NCBI GenBank assembly: GCA_018711925.1 | Contig: DVHR01000063.1 | Span: forward strand, 1-38,382 | Length of the DNA: 38,382 nucleotides | Direction: 5' to 3' | Origin: Candidatus Coprenecus pullicola | GTDB taxonomy: Bacteria; Bacteroidota; Bacteroidia; Bacteroidales; UBA932 | Shown here: piece after piece, positions 16,032 to 23,394 of the stretch | Numbering within the stretch: position 1 is the first letter of the stretch | How the letters are laid out: each line of letters begins with the position of its first letter | The notes under the pieces: generated by a model | Databases searched by the model: none | Seen by the model: only the letters and a program-made list of their open reading frames with translations | What the model was told of the DNA's origin: nothing | Position numbers and translations under genes: made by a program

Positions 16032-18707
16032 ATGAACGAACTACAGAGTCTCCTGAAGAGACAGCTGGCCGGATGGCCGGAAGCAGCGCGGAGATACCGT
16101 GACCTGCGCGAGGTACAGACCAAGGAAATAACCATCGGCGGTATGCCGGTCAGGGTGCAGTACAATCCCGCCCGGGCAGTCTCCACGCTGGCCCGCATCG
16201 ACGCGGCCTCCATCGCGTCCCGGCCCTGCTTCCTGTGCCGGGGGAACCGTCCGCAACAGCAGGAGGCCCTGCCCTTCGAGGGCTGCGACGGCCGCCGCTA
16301 CGAGATCCTGGTCAACCCATTCCCCATTTTCCCCGAGCACTTTACCGTACCGGCCGTGGACCATGTGCCGCAGCGGATAGCGGACCGCTTTCCCGACATG
16401 CTCCGCCTCGCTGAGGCATTCCCAGACATGACGGTCTTCTACAACGGCCCGGAGAGCGGAGCCAGCGCCCCGGACCACTTCCATTTCCAGATGGGCTGCA
16501 AGGGATTCCTGCCGGTGGAAAGGCATTTCGGGCTGCTCGGGCCGAAAACCGTCATGCGTCCCGGAGCCGCCGCCATTGCCCTGACGTCCGCCTACATCCC
16601 GGGACTACCGGTCATCACCGCTCCGGACGCCGAGTCAGCCGAAGCGGCATTTCTCCGGGTACTGCGCTCCCTGCCGGTCAGTCCAAGGACCGGCGAACCG
16701 CAGCTCAACGTCCTCTGCTGGACAGAACGGACTGACGGCGACACCGTTTTCCGCATCCTCGTCATTCCCCGCAAGGTACACCGCCCTTCCTGCTACTACG
16801 CTCCGGAAGGAGAGGCCGTGCGCATCAGTCCCGCTTCGGTCGATCTCGGTGGAGTGTTCATCGTCCCCGTGGAGGAGGATTTCCGCAGGACCGATGCCGG
16901 GGTGCTGCAGAGCATAATCCGGGAAACGGTCGACACCTCCTGGCAGCCGGTCATCGACGTGGGGCTGCTCACCGCTCCGGAGCTGAGGGTGCGGTTCAAC
17001 CAGCCGTTCTCAATCAGCGGCATCCGCGGGCAGGAGGGATTTTCCGGGGACAGGGACAATATCTCCGGCGAGCAGGTCTTCTCCCTTCAGGACGGGATGG
17101 TGCGGTGGAACGGGAAATGCTACGGGAAAATGGAGTTCAGGCCGGCTTCCGCGGAAAGCACATTTACTCTGCACCGGGTGAAAATAGGCATCAACTTCCA
17201 CTGGGAGCGGGAGGAGGACCAGATGTTCTCCGGCGGACTGACCGTCCTGCCCACGGAGGAAGGGCTCACGGCCATAAACAGCGTACCGGTGGAGGATTAC
17301 CTGCTGAGCGTGATTTCCTCGGAAATGAACGGGGATGCGCCGGAGGAATTTCTCAAGGCCCATGCCGTCATCTCGCGGTCGTGGCTGCTGGCCCGGCCTA
17401 CGCTCGGGGGCGGAGACAGCGAGACAGCGAATGGAACAGCCAACGCATGTAAGGGCCATTCCGCGGAGCACTCTGTCAGCGGCGGACTTCCGGACTCGGT
17501 TGCCGACAGTTCTGAAGAATGCTCTGACAACGATCCCGGGCGCATCATCCGCTGGTACGACCGGGAGGACCACACCCTCTTCGATGTCTGCGCGGACGAC
17601 CATTGCCAGAGGTACCAGGGACTGCTGCGGGCCGGCAACGCCAATATCCGTCGGGCCGTGGAAGCCACCCGGGGGCTGGTGCTGACCGACGGGCCTGACG
17701 GCAGCATCTGCGACACCCGTTTCTCCAAGTGCTGCGGAGGAGTGTCGGAGCGGTTTTCTGCCTGCTGGGCCGACGAGGATTTTCCCTACCTGCAGGCCAT
17801 CAGAGACAATGCTGCCGGATACAGAATGTCCCGTACGACCTGTTCCGGACCGGCAGAAGATACCGGAATCATGGCCAGCCAACTTGAGAGCGTTCCGACA
17901 ACGTGTGCCGCGACCCGGGCTGAACGCCATTCACGCCGCATTGCATCGGAAACTACGGCAAAGACTGCTTCAGAGACATCAGAATTTCAGAAAGATACCA
18001 CATGCCAGCCCGATAAACGCATTGCCATTGTCTCCAAGCCGGCAGATGAAAGCAGTGCCGATGTCCCGGACCTTTCCGACGAGCAGACTGCCCGCGAATG
18101 GATATTGTCCTCTCCGGAAGCCTTCTGCAACACAGCCGACCCGGGCCTGCTCTCCACAGTCCTGAACTCCTACGACCAGGAGACCGCCGATTTCTACCGC
18201 TGGAAGGTGGAATACACTCAGGCCGGACTGAGCGACCTGCTGCGCCGCCGTTCCGGCATCGACTTCGGAGACGTGCTGGAACTCCGGCCGCTGAAGCGCG
18301 GAGCCTCCGGACGCATCATCGAGCTGCTCATCCGCGGTACCCTCCGCACCGTCATAGTCGGCAAGGAACTGGAGATCCGCCGCTGGCTGTCAGAGTCGCA
18401 CCTATACAGCTCTGCTTTCGTTGTGGACACAGTCTATGGTCAGGGGCCTGGCATTTCAGAGACCGTCACGACCGGGGCCTATCCGGTTGGCGGCCCGGTG
18501 AACGGAGCCCATGCTGTTGACACTCATGCGAGTTCCGAGATTCATCCGACCCCTATCCCCGTCAGATTCATCCTGCACGGAGCCGGATGGGGACACGGCG
18601 TCGGACTCTGCCAGATCGGAGCCGCAGCCATGAGCGCACGGGGCTGCACATTTGACCGCATCCTCGCCCATTACTTCCGGGGCTCCAGCCTCACACGACT
18701 GTACTGA
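16032..18707 (+). CDS. DUF4922 (HIT-like) and SpoIID/LytB fusion protein
   Basis: An 891-residue protein from the ATG at 16032; an alternative ATG at 16005 would overlap the previous gene by 14 bp. Residues about 1-330 match DUF4922, related to HIT-type phosphorylases and nucleotidyltransferases: C66-F-L-C69 and the H149-F-H151-F-Q153 active-site motif. Residues about 380-891 match SpoIID/LytB, with V-P-V-E-D-Y-L-L-S-V-I-S-S-E-M, A-H-A-V-I-S-R-S-W and the late W-G-H-G-V-G-L-C-Q-I-G-A. SpoIID proteins cut or regulate peptidoglycan glycan strands. No signal peptide is visible, which is odd for a wall-acting domain. Three Ser/Thr/Ala-rich stretches (about 456-505, 598-685, 800-840) look like added loops. 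Domain calls are strong; the joint function is unknown. Confidence 0.85.
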   Translation: MNELQSLLKRQLAGWPEAARRYRDLREVQTKEITIGGMPVRVQYNPARAVSTLARIDAASIASRPCFLCRGNRPQQQEALPFEGCDGRRYEILVNPFPIFPEHFTVPAVDHVPQRIADRFPDMLRLAEAFPDMTVFYNGPESGASAPDHFHFQMGCKGFLPVERHFGLLGPKTVMRPGAAAIALTSAYIPGLPVITAPDAESAEAAFLRVLRSLPVSPRTGEPQLNVLCWTERTDGDTVFRILVIPRKVHRPSCYYAPEGEAVRISPASVDLGGVFIVPVEEDFRRTDAGVLQSIIRETVDTSWQPVIDVGLLTAPELRVRFNQPFSISGIRGQEGFSGDRDNISGEQVFSLQDGMVRWNGKCYGKMEFRPASAESTFTLHRVKIGINFHWEREEDQMFSGGLTVLPTEEGLTAINSVPVEDYLLSVISSEMNGDAPEEFLKAHAVISRSWLLARPTLGGGDSETANGTANACKGHSAEHSVSGGLPDSVADSSEECSDNDPGRIIRWYDREDHTLFDVCADDHCQRYQGLLRAGNANIRRAVEATRGLVLTDGPDGSICDTRFSKCCGGVSERFSACWADEDFPYLQAIRDNAAGYRMSRTTCSGPAEDTGIMASQLESVPTTCAATRAERHSRRIASETTAKTASETSEFQKDTTCQPDKRIAIVSKPADESSADVPDLSDEQTAREWILSSPEAFCNTADPGLLSTVLNSYDQETADFYRWKVEYTQAGLSDLLRRRSGIDFGDVLELRPLKRGASGRIIELLIRGTLRTVIVGKELEIRRWLSESHLYSSAFVVDTVYGQGPGISETVTTGAYPVGGPVNGAHAVDTHASSEIHPTPIPVRFILHGAGWGHGVGLCQIGAAAMSARGCTFDRILAHYFRGSSLTRLY

Positions 18708-18739
18708 CTGTACTGAGACCAAGGCCGCCCAGAAAGTCA

Positions 18740-18987
18740 CGCGGCAGAAAGACGTGGGAATTGCGCTCGCTTTTGCAAGCCGCTCAGAATAAGCGCTTTA
18801 CAAAACGCATTGCATTTTTCGACTGCTCAGAAAGACGTGAAAATTGCACTCGCTTTCACAAGCGACTATAAACCAACGCATTACAAATAACCCTGCAATT
18901 TTCAGACTCCCTTGATGCCACGAGAATTGCACCCTCTTTTGCAAGTTACTATAAACCAAGACATTACAAATAAACCTGCAATTCTCA
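18740..18987. repeat. Second locus of the 83-bp palindromic repeat (family 1)
   Basis: A partial unit (right arm GGGAATTGC near 18757) is followed by full units with left arms at about 18811 and 18894 and a half unit at about 18977, again 83 bp apart. Arms are TGCATTTTTC or TGCAATTTTC with GAAAATTGCA or GAGAATTGCA; the spacers carry ACTATAAACCAA and TTACAAA blocks. About 10 kb from the transposase, without a transposase copy. It sits in the 944-bp gap 18708-19651, in which I see no gene. Confidence 0.8.
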
Positions 18988-19147
18988 CATGGACAATACA
19001 CTACATGGATCAACTCGGAATCTGCAGCAACATAGTATTTCCGACAGAGTGTGCGGACTACCACCACTGCCGCACACTTAACTCCATCGCAACGGCATCG
19101 AATCTCAAGCACGCTACTTGTAAGGATAAACCAAAATCTGTCCCCTA

Positions 19148-19603
19148 CCGCACCGGCAGCGTTTCCCGCGATCCGGTGCCGTTGCGGCAAGTCCATACGC
19201 ATGTCACCCCACCTGTAGGCCGATTAGAGGCCGTTGCACTTCTGACTTCTTTCCACAACGGCAGCGTTTCCGGCAATCCGGTGCCGTTGCGGCAAGTCCG
19301 TACGCATGTCACCCCTCCTGTAGGCCGATTAGGGGCCGTTACACTTCTGACTTCTTTCCACAACGACAGCATTTCCCGCGATTAAGTGCCGTTGCGGATA
19401 GCCGACGGGATAACGACACGTCCAATAGTGCCTGTCAAGAGGGCTATTACGGGCTGCTCTTTCCACAACGGCAGCATTTCCCGCGATTAAGTGCCGTTGC
19501 GGTATAGGGCGAAAAGGAAAGGCCTCCCAGATGCGACTGTCGCAAGGGCGCTACGAATACCATCCGCAATGGCACCGAATCCCGGAAATCAATGCCACTG
19601 CGG
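19148..19603. repeat. 40-bp palindromes in a 105-bp-period array (family 2)
   Basis: Forty-base palindromes start at 19148, 19253, 19358 and 19463, exactly 105 bp apart. The typical arms are CCACAACGGCA and TGCCGTTGCGG around an 18-nt loop containing TTTCCCGCGATT. The spacers of the first two units are nearly identical (including CCTGTAGGCCGATTAG); the third spacer has the same length but different sequence. A decayed copy in the opposite orientation is at 19564-19603. Confidence 0.85.
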
Positions 19604-19651
19604 ATTGAACGCTATTGATCAGGAAATATCCCGTTAGGACATATCCCGTTT

Positions 19652-20779
19652 TTACTGTAGAAGAGTGTATTTGAAGAAAGGATACTCGCTCACATTTGAC
19701 AGGAAATATAGGGTGCCGCTGTCCTCGTCCACCGAGATGAAGCCCCAGTTGTCCAGACGGTAGCGGCGCACCGGATTGCCGTTCCAGTCGAACTGCTCCA
19801 CGTAGATATAGTAGATATCCTTTTCCTGCTCCGCAACCACATCCATCGGAGTACGCCCGCTGTAGAGCAACCATACATAGCGGTCTCCGGCATAGAGTTT
19901 CCAGTAGTGGGTGATATTGCTGTCCATTCCGACTCCCTCGGCCTCCCCGTCCTCGGACGAACGGAAATCCACCGCGCGGACATTGCCGTCGAAATCGCAG
20001 AACATCACCCTCTTCGCGTATTTGTAGGCCCAGACCGCCCGCTCATACTGGAAATTCACTCCGAGAGAACCGATATTCATCGTGCTGCCGGCGGAATACT
20101 TGCCCAGGCGGAGATCGGCGAGCTTGCGGACAGTCGAGTCCGGGACAGCAGTAGTGTCGCTGCCGTCGTAATAATAAAGAGACGAACGATGGGTGAACAC
20201 GATATGGTCATCATCCTTAGCCGCAAAACCCCGCGTATAGTCGAACCCTTCCATATACTTCAAAGGCATCCGGAGTCTGAGCAGTTCCTGAGTGCCGTCA
20301 TTACGGATTTTGTATACACTTTTATTGTCCCTGAACTCATCTGTCGCCAGAGCCAGATACCCGGGAGCCTGGAAAGGCCATATTTCAGGAGAGATCAATT
20401 CCCCGGGACCCCGTCCTAACATCCCGTACACACCCTTCAGCTCCAGTTCCGGCAGCGAATACAGCCTGAAAGGCCGCTGATCCCTGCAGCAGACCAGCAT
20501 AAGCGAGTCCTTCAGAATCATGGTAGAAACTCCCACCTGGAATATTTCATCCAGTTTGACCGTATCCCCCTTCAACGGGATCTCCTTTCCGAAGGCTTCG
20601 GCATCATTTTTCAGGCGCACCTCTCCGGGAATGAGCGGAGCAATGGTGTCGGGAGCAGCAGCCACCGAAGTGCTGTCATCGGCCCGGACCGTAGAATTTT
20701 TCCCTGAGCGGGATCCGCAGGAAACGCATACAAGCACAGCTGCTGCAGCTGCACAAACAAGGATATTCATTCTGTGCAT
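19652..20779 (-). CDS. BF3164-like beta-propeller lipoprotein
   Basis: A 375-residue lipoprotein: hydrophobic N-terminus ending C-V-S-C21. The ATG nine bases downstream, at 20770, is an equally possible start. The mature part has repeated beta-strand blocks of a six-bladed TolB-like propeller, with the family hallmark Y-G-M-L-G-R-G-P-G-E-L-I-S-P and a closing W-N-G-N-P-V-R-R-Y-R-L-D segment. This fits BF3164-type lipoproteins, common in Bacteroidales and of unknown function. It stands alone, with its own strong promoter, between two direct copies of the family 2 repeat. Confidence 0.82.
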   Translation of the reverse strand: MHRMNILVCAAAAAVLVCVSCGSRSGKNSTVRADDSTSVAAAPDTIAPLIPGEVRLKNDAEAFGKEIPLKGDTVKLDEIFQVGVSTMILKDSLMLVCCRDQRPFRLYSLPELELKGVYGMLGRGPGELISPEIWPFQAPGYLALATDEFRDNKSVYKIRNDGTQELLRLRMPLKYMEGFDYTRGFAAKDDDHIVFTHRSSLYYYDGSDTTAVPDSTVRKLADLRLGKYSAGSTMNIGSLGVNFQYERAVWAYKYAKRVMFCDFDGNVRAVDFRSSEDGEAEGVGMDSNITHYWKLYAGDRYVWLLYSGRTPMDVVAEQEKDIYYIYVEQFDWNGNPVRRYRLDNWGFISVDEDSGTLYFLSNVSEYPFFKYTLLQ

Positions 20780-20817
20780 GACTTTTACTTTTAATTAGAC
20801 GGTATCTTATCCATCTG

Positions 20818-20847
20818 CAAATATAATTTTTTTCGTAGCTCATCAAA
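20818..20847 (-). promoter_or_regulatory. Promoter of the propeller lipoprotein gene
   Basis: On the minus strand TTTG (20847-20844), an 18-nt spacer, then TATATTTG (20825-20818): a full match to the Bacteroides -33/-7 pattern. It would give a leader of about 35 nt. Confidence 0.75.
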
Positions 20848-20858
20848 CAACCTACAAG

Positions 20859-20954
20859 TTTCCACAACGGCAGCGTTTCCCGCGATTAAGTGCCGTTGCG
20901 GTATAGGGAGAAAAGAAAAAGGCTCCAAAAACGGCTGCCGCAAGATGCTACGAA
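20859..20954. repeat. Single family 2 palindrome with extended tail
   Basis: The 40-bp palindrome at 20862-20901 is nearly identical to the one at 19463. The likeness continues through GTATAGGG, an A-rich run and CGCAAG-to-CTACGAA, so 20859-20954 is a direct repeat of 19460-19557. It lies in the 303-bp gap 20780-21082, which otherwise holds two promoters. Confidence 0.8.
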
Positions 20955-21051
20955 AATGCAAAATTTCTGCACCGCTCGCGGCTTCTGCGCAATTTGGACT
21001 CCGTCCACATATACATATACTGGGGCACTTCGGCAGAGTAAATAAATTTTC

Positions 21052-21078
21052 TTTGCGCTCAGTTTCTGCGTATATTTA
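21052..21078 (+). promoter_or_regulatory. Possible promoter of the MFS gene
   Basis: TTTG (21052-21055) and TATATTTA (21071-21078), spacer 15 nt, last base off consensus. The box ends 4 nt before the ATG at 21083, implying a leaderless or near-leaderless transcript. Confidence 0.4.
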
Positions 21079-21082
21079 CGGC

Positions 21083-22585
21083 ATGAAAAAGAAGAGAATA
21101 CCGCCGATGGCCTGGATTCCGACACTCTATGTGGCGGAAGGGCTGCCGTATGTGGCCGTGAATACGCTGTCGGTCATCATGTATAAGAATCTGGGCATGT
21201 CGAATACCGACATCGCTTTCTATACCGGATGGCTGTACCTGCCGTGGGTCATCAAGCCGTTCTGGAGCCCGTTCGTGGACATCATACGCACGAAGAGATG
21301 GTGGACCGTGACTACGCAGTTCATTATCGGAGCGGCTTTCGCGGCCATTGCCCTGACCCTGCCGCTGGACTCCTACGTGGTGATGTCGCTGGCTGTATTC
21401 TGGCTGATCGGATTTGCCTCTGCCACGCACGACATAGCGGCAGACGGATACTACATGCTGGCGCTGGACTCCTCAGACCAGTCGCTGTACGTAGGAATAC
21501 GCAGCGCGTTCTACCGGCTGGCGACCATCATCGGACAGGGCGGAGTCGTGATGGCGGCCGGATGGATGGAGATGGCTTTCGGCAATGTCCCGAGGGCCTG
21601 GGCGGTAACCTTCCTCATCCTGTCTGCATTGTTCTTCGCAGTAGCCGTGTACCACTCGAGGATACTGCCACGGCCCGCTGCTGACCGACCCTCGGGAACC
21701 GTTCCCGAGACAACGGAGAAAGACGGCAGGAATGCGTGCTCTGCTTGGGGTCCGAACCAGGAACCCCATTCCGCTGTAGCTTCAACAGAACTCAGACCAA
21801 CGTATTCAGCTTCCGATAAACCAGAAGCAGACTCTGACCGGGAGCGGCCGGGGAGACAGACGGCCCTTAACCACAATGAGCGTCACACCGGAAGCGACCC
21901 GAAGCATGGAGCATCCCGCATCCTCCGCGAATTCATCGGCACCTTCGGCTCCTTTTTCCGGAAAAAGGACGTATGGATTGCTGTCACATTCATCCTCCTA
22001 TACCGATTTCCCGAAGCCCAACTGGTGAAAATGATAAACCCCTTCTTGCTCGATCCGGCATCGGAAGGCGGCCTCGGTCTCAATACCGCCCAGGTCGGCC
22101 TGGTCTACGGAACCATCGGCATCATCGGCCTTACCCTCGGCGGCATACTCGGCGGAGTACTCGTATCCCGTTACGGTCTCAAACGCTGTCTCTGGCCCAT
22201 GGCCCTGGCCCTCACCCTGCCCTGCGGAGTATTCTGCTGGATGAGCATGGCCCAGCCCGACCCCGCCTCAGCCCTCAATCTCATCCTGATCAATGCCTGC
22301 GTCTTCATCGAGCAGTTCGGCTACGGTGTCGGATTCACCTCCTTCATGCTCTACATGATGTATTTCGCCGAAGGTCCCAGCAAGACCTCCCACTACGCGA
22401 TATGCACCGCCTTCATGGCCCTCGGCATGATGATTCCGGGGATGTTCGCAGGTGCCCTGCAGGAATGGATGGGCTACACCGGCTTCTTCTGGTGGATCAT
22501 GGGCTGCTGCCTCGTCACCCTCGCCGTCACCGCACTCATCAAGGTTGACCCTTCATTCGGGCTGAAAGGCAACAGCGGGCAGTAA
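21083..22585 (+). CDS. AmpG-like MFS permease
   Basis: A 500-residue, 12-helix major facilitator from the ATG at 21083; the frame extends upstream to 20945 but that part is repeat-derived and charged. The N-terminal W-I-P-T-L-Y-V-A-E-G-L-P-Y and P-W-V-I-K-P-F-W-S-P-F-V-D loops are characteristic of AmpG-type permeases, which import anhydromuropeptides for cell-wall recycling. The central loop (about residues 198-279) is long, polar and low in complexity, which is unusual. A NamZ-like muramidase gene lies 2.9 kb downstream on the same strand, supporting a wall-recycling role. Confidence 0.82.
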   Translation: MKKKRIPPMAWIPTLYVAEGLPYVAVNTLSVIMYKNLGMSNTDIAFYTGWLYLPWVIKPFWSPFVDIIRTKRWWTVTTQFIIGAAFAAIALTLPLDSYVVMSLAVFWLIGFASATHDIAADGYYMLALDSSDQSLYVGIRSAFYRLATIIGQGGVVMAAGWMEMAFGNVPRAWAVTFLILSALFFAVAVYHSRILPRPAADRPSGTVPETTEKDGRNACSAWGPNQEPHSAVASTELRPTYSASDKPEADSDRERPGRQTALNHNERHTGSDPKHGASRILREFIGTFGSFFRKKDVWIAVTFILLYRFPEAQLVKMINPFLLDPASEGGLGLNTAQVGLVYGTIGIIGLTLGGILGGVLVSRYGLKRCLWPMALALTLPCGVFCWMSMAQPDPASALNLILINACVFIEQFGYGVGFTSFMLYMMYFAEGPSKTSHYAICTAFMALGMMIPGMFAGALQEWMGYTGFFWWIMGCCLVTLAVTALIKVDPSFGLKGNSGQ

Positions 22586-22889
22586 TCCGGTCATGGACAG
22601 CAAGTGCGGCGAGAAATGGATGTAGAGCCAGTAGCACGGCTAGCAACGGAGGAGAGTGTCGTTTCGCAAAAAAGCAGACTTTAGTACTTTTACAATGTCC
22701 AACACACTGTCCAAATGTATTGCGTTGATTGTTAGGCTTATGCATTCTAGTGATGTGCTGGACTGCCCGCTTTTTGCCACAAAACCGCCATTTCACCCTA
22801 GGTCCAGCAGATGTTCTTTTTCAGAGTGTCTGTATACTAAGCACTTCCCCAAGCAGGCCTTGCTGGACCTCCTCAGACGTCTCATGCCA
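22586..22889. other. Non-coding gap with a 10-bp inverted repeat
   Basis: First part of the 809-bp gap before the antiporter. AGGTCCAGCA (22800-22809) pairs exactly with TGCTGGACCT (22861-22870), and a further TGCTGGAC is at about 22756. No convincing gene, promoter or RNA is seen here. Confidence 0.4.
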
Positions 22890-23327
22890 CGGGGGAAAGT
22901 GCACCAGAATCGCGGGGAATCGCGGCACTTTCCCCGGGGGTGGAAACGGAAGGTGCGACGAGAGAGGCTTGTGGAGCCGGTGCCCAGACAAGCTACGGGG
23001 GAAAGTGCACCAGAATCGCGGGAAATCGCGGCACTTTCCCGGGGAGGCGGAAACGGCAAGTGCAACGAGAGGGGCCTGTGAAACCGGTACCCAGACATAA
23101 ATGAAAAATCCAGCAACGAGAAAAGACTAGCCGCCCTCGGCTCTAGAGGGAGGGGCCCGCCGCGAAGCGGTGGGAGGGCCCGGTCTTTTCGACTGCTGGA
23201 TTTTCATAGGTATTCTGCTGATGGAAACGGCAGGTGTCGCGAGAGATGCCTGTGGAGCCGGTGGCCCGGCAAGACACGGGGGAAAGTGCACCAGAATCGC
23301 GGGAAATCACGGCACTTTCCCCGGGGG
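22890..23327. repeat. GC-rich palindromes with about 106-bp spacing (family 3)
   Basis: Three copies start at 22890, 22996 and 23277. Each has a left arm CGGGGGAAAGTGC, a 22-nt loop with AATCGCGGGAAA (one mismatch in the first copy) and a right arm GCACTTTCCC(C)GG. A conserved spacer (GGAAACGG, then GAGAG, then CCGGTG-CCCAGACAAG-like) separates the first two. The third copy is displaced by a foldback element at 23101-23207. Confidence 0.85.
23101..23207. mobile_element. 107-bp foldback (MITE-like) element
   Basis: The ends ATGAAAAATCCAGCA (23101-23115) and TGCTGGATTTTCAT (23194-23207) are inverted repeats with a one-base length difference. Inside, GAAAAGAC (23120-23127) pairs with GTCTTTTC (23183-23190), and at the centre CCCGCCGC and GCGGTGGG form a hairpin around GAA (23156-23174). 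It is non-coding and sits between two degenerate family 3 units. No clear target duplication is seen. Confidence 0.55.
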
Positions 23328-23358
23328 AGAGGCGGTTGTACTGGCTGGCTGAAAAACT

Positions 23359-23390
23359 TTTGAAATATTTCAAAACAGTTTTTAAATTTG
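23359..23390 (+). promoter_or_regulatory. Promoter of the antiporter gene
   Basis: TTTG (23359-23362), 20-nt spacer, TAAATTTG (23383-23390): full match to the Bacteroides consensus. The -7 box ends 4 nt before the ATG at 23395, so transcription would start at or next to the start codon. Confidence 0.7.
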
Positions 23391-23394
23391 TGGT

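Noticed and set aside
18912..19385. 157-codon open frame across the repeats after the SpoIID gene
   Set aside because: Its protein is internally repetitive only because it runs through the 105-bp palindromic units; no coding signature.
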